64,000 nt of DNA from Bryoerythrophyllum caledonicum (Eukaryota > Streptophyta > Bryopsida > Pottiales > Pottiaceae), in contig OZ020514.1 of the NCBI GenBank assembly GCA_963971425.1, positions 17,705,406-17,769,405 of the forward strand, given 5' to 3'. The notes beneath the pieces are model-generated. The model saw only the letters and a list, made by a program, of their open reading frames with translations. It had not been told where the DNA came from and ran no database searches. Position numbers and translations under genes: made by a program. This document shows, piece after piece, positions 33,540-42,865 of the stretch. How positions within the stretch are numbered: position 1 is the first letter of the stretch; each line of letters starts with the position of its first letter.

Positions 33540-34270
33540 CTGTGAGGATCTGTAGATCCGCTACGTGTGGGAGTGCACGCAGCAGAGGCAGTTGTGGACT
33601 CTGGAGTCAACAGAGAGGGGCGACGTACATGGACAAGCGAGGCGGCGGACCAGACCACAGCATGAGCCTAGAGCAAGGAGGCTCGGTCTTTGGCTGGGGC
33701 GTTGAGCGCTGGTTCGGTATCGCCGGATTGGGGATCGCGGGGCGCTCGAGTGTGGAAGTGATCGTGGTTTGTATATAGGTGTGCTGCGAGAGGAGGGGCA
33801 GTGAAGACGAGGTCTGCCATCTAGTCCTTGAGCACGTGATCATCCTTTGGCAATCCCGGTGCAGTAGTTAAGTCTGCTTTCCCTGTCTGCTTCAAGTCGA
33901 GGAAGGGCAGCAGCAGCACCTGCATCTTCAGTTCTATGTGCATGGAGTGTCGGTAGGAGGGACGGGGATTCAAGTCGGAGCCGTGTAGGTAAGGGAACCG
34001 CAACGTGTGCAGTGGTGGTTTTCGGTGGCTACATGTATCGATTGAAGCTGCGAAGGCAATGTCCGGTGGAGGCGACGTAGGGAGATTGTTGGAGGCTCCG
34101 TGCGGGGAGCTCTGGACGTTTGAGGTCACCGGTGCTGTGGGAGCCCGCGAGAAGGTGGTCTGGGGTTTGTATGCGAAGTCGCTCGCGAGTTTGACCGACG
34201 TTGCGCACTCGCTCACGGACGTAGCTGGGTTCGCACTCTCACTGTTCGCCATTTTGGACGTCCGGGTGGG
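33540..34270. other. GC-rich region downstream of P1 exon
   Basis: GC-rich, with long open frames on both strands that overlap each other and share no motif with known families; I treat them as compositional artefacts. It would be intron or unrelated flank for the P1 fragment. Confidence 0.4.
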
Positions 34271-34396
34271 AGGTCACGCCATTGCAGACGTTTGGATACT
34301 CGCGCCTGGAGATCCTCGGCGCGCTCGGCTTGATTCGCTACATCTGGCAAGCTCGGTTGGAACAAGGACCTGGCGAAGAAGTTCTCGTGCTTCTAG

Positions 34397-34510
34397 CACC
34401 TGCACACCTGCAACCTTCACCAAAGCTGCAATCTTGTCGGCCGTGATGGCTATGCCGTCATTGTAAAGGATGAGGCGGGTATAGGTGCAGGCGAGGTCGC
34501 TGGCCGACAT
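34397..34510 (-). pseudogene. RPP1: 60S acidic ribosomal protein P1, first exon fragment
   Basis: The minus strand from ATG 34510 encodes MSASDLACTYTRLILYNDGI then AITADKIAALVKVAGVQV, matching the N terminus of eukaryotic P1 (xxELACxYxxLIL.D.GI.ITADKI..LVKAAGV). P1 dimerises with P2 on the ribosomal stalk. Similarity stops at codon 38, at a CAG|GTGCTA that could be a splice donor. No second exon (YWPxLFAK, Ala-rich hinge, GFGLFD tail) was found in the downstream 2 kb, so this is either exon 1 before a long intron or a duplicated 5' fragment. Confidence 0.75.
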
Positions 34511-34560
34511 GGTGGCGGCGTTTCAGTGGGCGTACGAGAGAAAGTGAGAGTAGGGGAGGA
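34511..34560 (-). promoter_or_regulatory. P1 5' leader with pyrimidine tract
   Basis: Immediately before the ATG (context CCGCCACCATGT) the minus strand has CTACTCTCACTTTCTCTC at 34536-34553, a pyrimidine tract like the TOP-type leaders of ribosomal protein genes. Confidence 0.5.
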
Positions 34561-34779
34561 GTCGCCGTAGCTGATTTGTTTGTGGGCGATCTTTGTTTAG
34601 TTGTTGCAGGTTCTCTGGCGATCGGGTGGGGGAGAGTGGTTGCACGTTGGTCGGGTTTACGTCGTTGTGAGCTTGGTGCCGTGCCGATTGGGGATCACAG
34701 ACACGGGTGACGTTGCAGACATGTGGTACAGACGCGGGGGCTCTGTGCAGACGCAGGAGTCTGTACGGACAGGTGCGTC

Positions 34780-35700
34780 GACAGGAAGCAAGTACCCGGA
34801 CTCATAATGGTACCCGGATGTTAAATACTGGTACCCGACTTCTACTGCTACCCTCCTAGATAGATACCCGCTTGGTTCAAGATACCCTGTAGTACTAATC
34901 ATACCCGGTTGCTGCGAGCTGATATCCGTACTACTACTTCGGGACCCTCTTGCATGTTTCATACCCGTTTCAAGAGTTAATACCTGGTTTAGGGTCTGAT
35001 ACCCGGTTTTCATCTTATACCCGTTCTTCCCAACTATACCTCGTCTACCCTACTGACATCGAGGGAGGTGTTGACACCCGGTGCAGTGGGTTGGTAACTC
35101 GGGCAAGGTTGCATACCCGGGCAGTGAGGGTGATATCCGGTATAGGGTTGGTACCCGGTCTATGCTACTGTTACGTGGTGTTCTTATTGAAACTCGGTTG
35201 CTTGGTATATATTCGTGCTTGATTGTTAACCGGGGCAGCAATTGAGACCCGGGACAGGGTTTAATGACCTGGGCAGGGTTTGTACCCGGGTCTGTGGATT
35301 GACACTTGGGTTTGTGGGTTTTTATCCGGACTGTGAGCCGAAACCGGGCTATGGTATTGATACCCTAATGTAGTGTTGATACCCGATTGCTACTGCTTAT
35401 ACCCTGATAACTGGTTGGTACCCTGATATTGTTTGAGACCCTCTTGTTCATTTGATACCCTTGTGTGGTACCGATACTCGGTTTGAGCTAATACCCGGTT
35501 GTGATTGATACCCGTATCTGCATTTTCAACTGAAACCCGATTGAGTATCTTATATCCAGGTTATGGCTGATATCCGGTGCTTGGGTTAACCCAGCCCCTT
35601 GGTTGTTGGCCGGCTCTGGGGTTGATGACCTGCAGTCGTGTTGATAACCAGCAATCGGGTTGATGACCGGCTGTGGGGGTTGGTAACCGAGACTGGGACT
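34780..35700. repeat. Degenerate TACCCGG satellite-like array
   Basis: Some 35 to 40 degenerate units of about 20-28 bp, each centred on gatacccggtt or close variants (ataccctgtt, gatatccggt). No coding sense. It lies just past the 3' end of LINE copy R. A related word (gttgatacccgtc) occurs at the start of the insertion at 4729. Confidence 0.75.
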
Positions 35701-35903
35701 GTATTAGTGGTTGCCATACACGTATGAGGTTTAGGTAGGGTTTGCGTGTGAGATTACCCGAGTACCAAAGTTGATTACCAGGAGGTTGAAAGATGATTTC
35801 ATACTCATAGCACCTGGTGGAGGGAAAAGTGGATTCGTGGAAGCTTGCAGGGACACTATTACCATGGTTTGAGGGTTTCAAGATTAGTTCGCAAAGAAGA
35901 AGA

Positions 35904-35930
35904 ACGCCGGTTCCCGAAGGGAACCGGCGT
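35904..35930 (-). other. Hairpin at LINE copy R 3' end
   Basis: Perfect 12-bp arms (ACGCCGGTTCCC and complement) with a 3-base loop, about 210 bp after the ORF2 stop and followed, in transcript sense, by GTTCTTCTTCTTTGC. Some LINE reverse transcriptases recognise a 3' stem-loop and have short-repeat tails; that role here is inferred. Confidence 0.55.
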
Positions 35931-36142
35931 GAATAAAGTGTCTGTTCGTTCCATTGCTAAGACCATGCCCACCGGACAAGGAATTAGCGAACTGGAACTA
36001 CTTCCCCCTTTCGAGGGTAGACACTATGTAACGAGTAGCCAGAAACCAACCAACAACGACCAACCACGGCCAAACTAACTAAACAACAAAAAGCAAAACC
36101 AAAACAGGCAGCCAATCAGGAAGAGACAGAGTGGCGAAGTTC

Positions 36143-39100
36143 CTAAGGGGGGTCTTGCCTATCAGGGAGGACTTGGTTGTTTTCGATTTTGCGTTTATGC
36201 AGTAAAATAGACATGGCATGTTGAATAGCGATGGTGTTGATATTTTTAAAGGTAGTTTTAATTGTATCAATGGGTATCTTGAAGGTATCTTCGAGAGTTT
36301 TCATAGATGGGATAAAGGTGGTGGCACGAGTGCCGGATGTGATAACAATAAGGGGGTCCACATTCCAGCCGAGGGCAATGATGTCGTCTATGAGGGGTTG
36401 GTATTTGTCTATTTTGTTTTGTATTGTTTCCGGGGAGAATCTATCGTTGCAATATGTAAATTTGATGAATTGAATGGTGTAGTCTTGGTTGATGTTCTCG
36501 GATGGTGGGTCGTTGTATGGTAAACCTTTGACACAAAGAATGTCCGGTTTGAGCCTAACGTTGCAATGACATCTTTGGGTCATACATGAGCATGGAAGTA
36601 GCCATGGGGGGACCGTGTTTTCTTGTGGATTGCTATTAAAAGTGTCGGCGTTCATAAGTATGAAACATCTCGATTTATTGTAGGAGGTGATTAGTTTTCG
36701 GACTTCCCATACCGCTTTGTTATGTCTTTTAACAATTAGAGAGTGTATGTGGTGGTTTTGGCATTTGAGTAGCACATGAAGCCATGTGTCGGGGTCTGTT
36801 GAGGGGCATATGGGGCATGTTATGGATGGAAATCTTTCTATTCCAAAGAAGAGTTGTTTGCGAGCGTTTCCCATGTACTGACCCATACGGAATTTGATGA
36901 GGCACGTTATTTGTGAGTCTGAGATGATGAGGTTTTTCCAAAAGTTTGTAGAGAGTTCATTGTCTATGTCGTTATTGTTAGTCCATTTTTCTATGTTAGG
37001 AATATTTTTTGAGATTGTATCCAGGTTGTTGTAGAGGTCTTGTTTTTTGAGATATTTGCCCAGAAATCTAATTGGGCCTTTGTCGGGGGTATCTTCTTTG
37101 GAAGGCCAATCTTCTTTTTGAAAGTAGTATGGGGTGGCATGAGCATGTTCGTGAGGGTCTTTGGCGTTTTTGTGTGTTTTTTCTCGGCCTTCTTTTGCAA
37201 GTTTGTCTGCTTGTTCGTTGCCATCAATGTTGGCATGGGCTCTGACTTTGTGAAGGGTTGTGATTTGTGTACGTTTTTGTAACATTTGTACCATTGATGT
37301 TAGTATGGTTTGGTCGGGGTGACTGTTGTGAAGGGTTGGGTGTGTTATTTGAGTGTTTAGTAGGTAGAGTGCATTTATACAATCGGTGAATATATGTGCA
37401 GGTTCATTTTTGTATTTTGTTGTGATGATTTGTAGTGTTTTGTGAATGGCCATGAGTTCTGCTCTGAGGATATTTTGTAGTCCATGGAGTCTTTTGGCTA
37501 GTTTAATTTCTTTGGTAGAATTATATATGCCATAGCCAGCTTTTTCTCTGCGCCAAGAGCCCGGGCTAATTTGTTCCGGTGGTTTAAAGGAGCCGTCGGT
37601 GTAATAACTGTATGCGGGGTTAAATTTTGGTGTGGTATGAGTTGGGTAGTCTGGGAGAGGGGGAGGTAGGACGGAGTAGTTTAATGTGTTGTTGTCATAG
37701 TTTAATTTTGACCATTTTTTACTTTTGTTTACGGGGGTTTGTATGGGTGTTGGTGGGGCCGGTTTTGTGTATGGTCGTTGTATGTCTAGATTGTCTGTTA
37801 TGGAGGTAAGTTCGGCAAGTTGTTCTAGGGAGCCCAGGTTTTCATTTTGATGATGGACGCATAGTATTTGTAATGTAGATGGCTCTATTCGGGGTTTTTT
37901 TAGCTTGGGTGGGATATTAGGTTCTTCGTATGGTATTGTGTCTGCCTCGAATAATGCAATGATGTGGGAATCTGGGAATGGGTTTGAATGTTGGTTGTTG
38001 TTTTGGTACCAATTGTTGTTCGGTGTGACGATGATTGTTTTTGTGTTATTTGGATCGTGTTTGGCGGCAAGTCTAGCCCAATGTATGGCTTGTTCTATGT
38101 CTTTCTCGTTGTGGGGGTGAGCTATTCCATTTCCGATCCATTTGTGTTCAAAGGCCTTGCCTAGGGATCCAAATATTTTGTCTCTTTCGTACGGTGAGTA
38201 GAATTTATTTAGTTTGGTAGGACATGTGATCGGGGAGGAAAAATATGAGTATTCGATGTTAAAGGATGATATTAGTGAGTCTAAAATGGGGGTGGGTATT
38301 GTGTATTGCGCATTTTTGAGGGGGTCAGTTTTTGGTATTCGATATTTATATCTTTGGTAAAGCCATATTAGTTCGGTTTCAAAGGGTTGGGTTGTTGGTT
38401 CAATGTTTGTAGAGGTTTGTAATTTTGTATGATATTGGTTCCATAACCATTGGAGCCGGGTAATGGGTATGGTGTGTAAATGTCGGCCGTTTTCTTTGTA
38501 TAGATGTGCTTGATTGTTATCTATTTGAATTGTGTTTGAGGATGTAAGGATATCATTTTTGGGGTTGCATTCTGTTGTGTAGATGTTTAAGAGTGGGATA
38601 ATTATGGGTGGCGTTACGGACCTTGAGTCTGAGGATTGTTCTTGTAGATGGTGGGCAAGGATGATATCTGCGTATATTTTGTTTTGGATCTTTTGGTAGT
38701 ATTGTTTTAATTTTTCAGTGTTATGTGTGGAGGTATTGGTGTCATGCCGTGGAAAAAGGTCTCTTTGGGGGAGCCATTTATTGTATGTATTATCATTGTG
38801 TTGCCATTGGCATAGATATTTTGTGTAGGTATTTTGTATGTTATTTGTGTCTGTGTGTTGGATATGTTTATGGTTTATGATATCATTAATGGGGTATGTG
38901 GTAGGGTTTTTGGGGATGTATGTTGGGGGGCAGGAGTGGTATGTATGTGGAAGGTTAGGGGGATTGGTTGGTGTGGAAATATTTCTTGGGATGGTGTTAT
39001 TGTTGAGGGTGATGAATGGATCTTTAAGTGTATGAGAGTATGGGTGTATGTTGCAAGGAGTATGACATATAGTGGGGCATGTTATGTGGCAAAATAGTTG

Positions 39101-42100
39101 TTTAGCAACACTTAGGGCACTCTTTATTAGTTTAGATGGGGTGAAGTGGTAGGTTTTGAAGTCCTCATTGTTCATGATGTGTGTACCGTTAGGTAAGGTA
39201 ATTTGGTTTAGTTCAAAAATATTTTTTGAGAGGAGTTTTTGTAGAAGCTTTTGGGAGAGTTGGGCATTGAGTGTGTTATGATTTAATGTTTCTTGGCGCC
39301 ATAGTATTTCTAGTGTTGTAGGATTAGTGAGGAAGTTTGGGAGCATACTTTTAAGGTGGGCTTTAGCTATATGTTTTAATAAGAAGAATGTTCGTGTTAT
39401 TGGTGATCTTATGCAGTCACTTTTTTTAATTCTCGGTATGTTTTCAGCGCCACCATATTGGGCAAGGACATAGTGAGTTAATCCATTATATATTTTCCCA
39501 AGTCTTCCTTTATCGTTTAGAGCATTTTGCAGTTGTTTGCCTATATATCGGAGGTATGCGTTTTTTAGGGAGAAAGCTTCAAGTCCAAATAGGTTATGTG
39601 GTAGTTGGGTTATTGCGTTTGACATACATTTTGGTAATCCACATATGGTTTTTTGTATGGCTATTATTTTTTTATCAAGTTTTTTGATAGCTGGCATAGA
39701 GTATGGTACACCATAGAAACTGTATGCCACACCTGGGCGTAGTACGGTATCAACCATTTTTATTTTTTGTTTCATGGTGGCTGGGCATGTTGTTAGTTCT
39801 TTGCATTGTTTGATGAGCTTTGTGGTTGTAGTGTGGATTTGGATTTTCCATTTTAGTGAGGGAACAAGATTTGTACCTAGGTATATGTATGGTTCGTTTT
39901 GGTGTAGTATAGGGATTGGTTGGTTGCGGTAGTTGATGTTAGAGGTTTGCATTAGGGCTTTGAAAGTGGTAGGGTTCAATTTAGATTTGTTTGGGCATCC
40001 CGTAGCGGCACATTTTGGAACTCCCACATCCATGCCAGCCCATTTACAATATCTATCAATTTTATGGAGTTGTATTTGGATTGATTTGATTTTGTTAGTT
40101 ATGGTAGCTAGGTCATCTGCGTATGCGGCGGAGTTTATTGTGACTTGTGATGTGCCGAAAGTATATCCATTATTGCCTCTTTCTAGCCATCTAAGTAGTG
40201 GTTCTAAAAATATAATAAATAGGTATGGGCTGAGGGTGTCCCCTTGTATAGTTCCTCTTTGGATGGGTATAGGTTTTGTTTTCCCAAAGTGTTCACCGAT
40301 ATAGCAAGTAGATGATTGGGAATAGATGTTTCCAACAAGTGTAGTTGCTTCTTTTGGGTAGCCAAGGTCTGACATTATTGCTAGAAGTCTGGCATGATCA
40401 ATTGAGCCAAAGGCATTTTTGAAGTCCACGTATAGTATGTATATATTTTGGTTAGTAAATTTTGCGTCTTCTAATGCGGCTACTATAGTTTGTATTTGCC
40501 TTGCGGTACTTCTCTCTGCTCTAAATCCTTCTTGACTATCATGTAGGATTTTGAATTTTTCGCCGTATGAGGATAGTATGTGGGTGAGTGTACTGGTAAA
40601 AAGCTTATATATTGTGTTAGCTAGTGCAATTGGTCTATGATTGGGTAGCATGGATGGATCGCCTTTTTTGTATAGTAGAATTGTTTCACTTGTTTTCCAT
40701 GAATTTGGTATTTGTTTTTGTTTATAGCAGTGAGAAAAGAATAGGAATAGTAGTTTATGAAATCTTGGAGGCATGTTTTTGAGTATTGAGTTTGGTATGC
40801 GGTCTGGGCCTGGGGCTTTATTATTTCCAAGATTTTGGAGGCATGTGTCGTATGTGGCTCTGTTGAGGTATTTATGTAGTGGAATTTCTGGTTCGCCCCG
40901 TTTGTCAAGGGTATATCCGTCCAGGTCGTGCCAAGGGTATTGGCGTATTGCACATGTGCATTCTATTGTATGTTGTGGCTCGTAATTACATGTTGGTACT
41001 GTTGGTCTATTGGTTTTTGTTTGTTGGTTGAATATTTCATTCGCAATGTCTTCGGGGCTAGTTAGAATATTATTATATTGATCTTTGATACAATCCATTG
41101 GTGGGGATTCAAGGTTTTTAAAGACTTTTTTGTTAATTTTTTTGGGACTGATTTCGTATAGTTGTCTGTATTTTGAGATGGCTTTTTTAATGTTTTCTTT
41201 TGTGTATTTTGGGATTATTTTCCGGGCTTGTATGTTGGCATTTTTTGCAATTATCGCGATATCTTTTATCCATGTATCGTGGGGAAGGTCCGGAGGCGGC
41301 GGGGTAGGGATTTGGATGTGTTGTATAGTTAGTAGTTCGTTGTGTATGGGGTGGTTACGCCATTGAGGGTTGTTTTTTACAATTCTAATGGTTTTACGTA
41401 TGGTATGGTATGTGGTTAAGTGTTGTTTCCGGGGTAGATACCCGCCTTGTTGAGAGGTTCTGTTTGTCATTTGGGGTATTGGGTGTGCTCTACAAGTTTG
41501 TTCTAGTGTATCAGAGATTTTATTGATGAGTTTGTCTAGAGAGTGGCATGCTTCTTGCCATTGTGCTTGTGTTAATTGACTATTGATTTCAAGAGTGTTT
41601 ATGAGGGAGTCTATTTGTACGGTGTTTTCTTCGAAGAATTTTGTGTTGAATTTTTCTATGTTGGTTTTTGGGATGGGGTTGAGTATGCGTATAGTGTCTT
41701 TGTTTGGGATTGTGGGAGTTCTACTAATTAGTGTGTTATTTGGGATGTGCAGTTGTACGGGTGAGTGGTCCGAATTGAGAATAATATCTTTGTTTGTTGT
41801 GGAGGTGTATTGTGTGTTGTTGTTTGTATTTATATAGAAACCGTCTATTAGACTCCAATCACTATAATTATAGCCACCTTGTCTAGAGAATTGTGTATCC
41901 GTATGGATGTAAGTGAAGTTTAAGTTTTCTGTGAAGCGGCGCCATTGGTAATCAATGTTTTGAGGGGGGGTGTGATGGTTTCCATTTTGGCGGCCAATTA
42001 GCGCTATGTCTCTATTGAAGTCTCCACATAATAGGTATGTATGATTGGGATGATTATTAATATGGGTTGTAATAGTGTTTTGTATATCTAAGAGAAATCT

Positions 42101-42865
42101 AGTATCTTCGGGATGGGATGGCATATACATGTGAAAGATTAACCACGGTTGTAGTGGGTGATTAGTGATTTTAATTATTTGAATGTATGGTGATATGTGC
42201 ATTGGGGTAGGGATTTTGTTGATGTTGCCAGGGAATGTATATTTTTTGTGTATTAATGTAAGGAGGCCACCGCGGCCCGGTGTGTATGGTCTCCTTTGTT
42301 GCATGCATCTTGTAAGTGCATGTGTATTGTTAAAGATGAGTTTATAGTCTTGAAATATATTTTGTATATATTTTGTAGATTTTGTGGCGGTTAGTTTTGT
42401 TTCTTGTATAACTATAAGAGCCGCTGGTGTGTCTGTGTTTGCGACTAGAGTTTGTAAGCTAGGAAGGGCAGTGTTTAGTGAGGAGGCATTCCATGTGATT
42501 ATGTATGTATTTTCTTGGGTTGGTCTAATGTTTTGATTTTGGTTTTGAGGAGGGATGTAGGGAAGAGGTGGGGGTGGGTGGGTGTATTCCGGTATAGGGT
42601 CTAGACATTTTAGTGATTCACTTATGAGGTTGTTAGGGAGGTAAGGGAATTTTAGTTTTATTATATCATTTAAGGGTGGTATGTCTTGACTATGTAAGAA
42701 GTCGTATAGTCTTTTATGTATTGAGTTCTCATGGTTTATAATATTTTGGTTGTTTACTAGGAATTCAGTATAGGGGTGTGGAGTGTAAATGTGTCGTTCT
42801 GGTGGGTTTTGTAAGGTTAGTAAGGTTTGTAGGAGTGTATTAGTCCATGTAATTGTGTTCCAATT
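36143..42865 (-). CDS. LINE ORF2 main part, copy R
   Basis: Open for about 2240 codons (first ATG at 42304). Domains: APE endonuclease (TWNASSLN, VIQETKLT, CGDFNRDIALIG, NSDHSPVQLH; about 42500-41750); reverse transcriptase (HRPIALANTIYKLF, YVDFKNAFGSIDH, QGDTLSPYLF, AYADDLATI; about 40680-39650); chromodomain-like unit (38890-38740); a conserved unit of unknown fold (38206-37940); RNase H (YTDGSF, ILRAELMAI, FTDCINALYLL, ANIDGNEQADKLA; 37615-37180); CCHC finger (36821-36748); nuclease-like C terminus (36555-36270). A TAA at 42866-42868, where copy L has Gln, separates it from the N-terminal part in the same frame. All APE, RT and RNase H catalytic residues I can check are present. Confidence 0.93.
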   Translation of the reverse strand, partial: NWNTITWTNTLLQTLLTLQNPPERHIYTPHPYTEFLVNNQNIINHENSIHKRLYDFLHSQDIPPLNDIIKLKFPYLPNNLISESLKCLDPIPEYTHPPPPLPYIPPQNQNQNIRPTQENTYIITWNASSLNTALPSLQTLVANTDTPAALIVIQETKLTATKSTKYIQNIFQDYKLIFNNTHALTRCMQQRRPYTPGRGGLLTLIHKKYTFPGNINKIPTPMHISPYIQIIKITNHPLQPWLIFHMYMPSHPEDTRFLLDIQNTITTHINNHPNHTYLLCGDFNRDIALIGRQNGNHHTPPQNIDYQWRRFTENLNFTYIHTDTQFSRQGGYNYSDWSLIDGFYINTNNNTQYTSTTNKDIILNSDHSPVQLHIPNNTLISRTPTIPNKDTIRILNPIPKTNIEKFNTKFFEENTVQIDSLINTLEINSQLTQAQWQEACHSLDKLINKISDTLEQTCRAHPIPQMTNRTSQQGGYLPRKQHLTTYHTIRKTIRIVKNNPQWRNHPIHNELLTIQHIQIPTPPPPDLPHDTWIKDIAIIAKNANIQARKIIPKYTKENIKKAISKYRQLYEISPKKINKKVFKNLESPPMDCIKDQYNNILTSPEDIANEIFNQQTKTNRPTVPTCNYEPQHTIECTCAIRQYPWHDLDGYTLDKRGEPEIPLHKYLNRATYDTCLQNLGNNKAPGPDRIPNSILKNMPPRFHKLLFLFFSHCYKQKQIPNSWKTSETILLYKKGDPSMLPNHRPIALANTIYKLFTSTLTHILSSYGEKFKILHDSQEGFRAERSTARQIQTIVAALEDAKFTNQNIYILYVDFKNAFGSIDHARLLAIMSDLGYPKEATTLVGNIYSQSSTCYIGEHFGKTKPIPIQRGTIQGDTLSPYLFIIFLEPLLRWLERGNNGYTFGTSQVTINSAAYADDLATITNKIKSIQIQLHKIDRYCKWAGMDVGVPKCAATGCPNKSKLNPTTFKALMQTSNINYRNQPIPILHQNEPYIYLGTNLVPSLKWKIQIHTTTTKLIKQCKELTTCPATMKQKIKMVDTVLRPGVAYSFYGVPYSMPAIKKLDKKIIAIQKTICGLPKCMSNAITQLPHNLFGLEAFSLKNAYLRYIGKQLQNALNDKGRLGKIYNGLTHYVLAQYGGAENIPRIKKSDCIRSPITRTFFLLKHIAKAHLKSMLPNFLTNPTTLEILWRQETLNHNTLNAQLSQKLLQKLLSKNIFELNQITLPNGTHIMNNEDFKTYHFTPSKLIKSALSVAKQLFCHITCPTICHTPCNIHPYSHTLKDPFITLNNNTIPRNISTPTNPPNLPHTYHSCPPTYIPKNPTTYPINDIINHKHIQHTDTNNIQNTYTKYLCQWQHNDNTYNKWLPQRDLFPRHDTNTSTHNTEKLKQYYQKIQNKIYADIILAHHLQEQSSDSRSVTPPIIIPLLNIYTTECNPKNDILTSSNTIQIDNNQAHLYKENGRHLHTIPITRLQWLWNQYHTKLQTSTNIEPTTQPFETELIWLYQRYKYRIPKTDPLKNAQYTIPTPILDSLISSFNIEYSYFSSPITCPTKLNKFYSPYERDKIFGSLGKAFEHKWIGNGIAHPHNEKDIEQAIHWARLAAKHDPNNTKTIIVTPNNNWYQNNNQHSNPFPDSHIIALFEADTIPYEEPNIPPKLKKPRIEPSTLQILCVHHQNENLGSLEQLAELTSITDNLDIQRPYTKPAPPTPIQTPVNKSKKWSKLNYDNNTLNYSVLPPPLPDYPTHTTPKFNPAYSYYTDGSFKPPEQISPGSWRREKAGYGIYNSTKEIKLAKRLHGLQNILRAELMAIHKTLQIITTKYKNEPAHIFTDCINALYLLNTQITHPTLHNSHPDQTILTSMVQMLQKRTQITTLHKVRAHANIDGNEQADKLAKEGREKTHKNAKDPHEHAHATPYYFQKEDWPSKEDTPDKGPIRFLGKYLKKQDLYNNLDTISKNIPNIEKWTNNNDIDNELSTNFWKNLIISDSQITCLIKFRMGQYMGNARKQLFFGIERFPSITCPICPSTDPDTWLHVLLKCQNHHIHSLIVKRHNKAVWEVRKLITSYNKSRCFILMNADTFNSNPQENTVPPWLLPCSCMTQRCHCNVRLKPDILCVKGLPYNDPPSENINQDYTIQFIKFTYCNDRFSPETIQNKIDKYQPLIDDIIALGWNVDPLIVITSGTRATTFIPSMKTLEDTFKIPIDTIKTTFKNINTIAIQHAMSILLHKRKIENNQVLPDRQDPP
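36270..36555 (-). other. PD-(D/E)XK-like C-terminal domain of LINE ORF2
   Basis: After the CCHC finger (CPICPSTDPDTWLHVLLKC) comes RLKPDILCVKGLP, then TIQFIKFTYCNDRFSPETIQ, NKIDKYQPLIDDIIALGWNV and PLIVITSGTRATTFIP. CCHC, then R-x-PD, a (D/E)-x-K-like strand and K-x-x-KY is the layout of restriction-like endonucleases in R2-type and Dualen/RandI LINEs. The central E/D-x-K is not canonical (Q-F-I-K), so activity is uncertain. Confidence 0.45.
37940..38206 (-). other. Conserved unit of unknown fold in LINE ORF2
   Basis: Begins LNKFYSPYERDKIFGSLGKA and continues WIGNGIAHPHNEKDIEQAIH, WARLAAKHDPNNTKTIIVTP, NNNWYQN and SHIIALFEADTI. The order of a HPHN (where NPPF could have stood), a helix with WARLAAKH and an IIVTPNxNW strand faintly recalls amino-methyltransferase catalytic regions. 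The assignment is speculative; conservation between copies R and L is clear. Confidence 0.4.
38740..38890 (-). other. Chromodomain-like unit in LINE ORF2
   Basis: Reads YPINDIINHKHIQHTD then TKYLCQWQHNDNTYNKWLPQ and RDLFPRH. The pattern matches a chromodomain: starting strand IxxIxxHR, core YLVKWxGY, and TWEPxxDL. Copy L conserves it (TRYLCQWDHNNNTYNKWLPQ). Chromodomains can target integration to chromatin in chromoviruses; one in a LINE between RT and RNase H would be unusual. Confidence 0.5.

Noticed and set aside
33821-34252. Minus-strand 143-codon frame downstream of P1 as P1 exon 2
   Set aside because: Lacks the YWPxLFAK, Ala-rich hinge and GFGLFD tail of P1.
34005-34466. Plus-strand 153-codon open frame in GC-rich DNA
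   Set aside because: It overlaps the P1 exon on the opposite strand and has no motif; treated as a compositional shadow.
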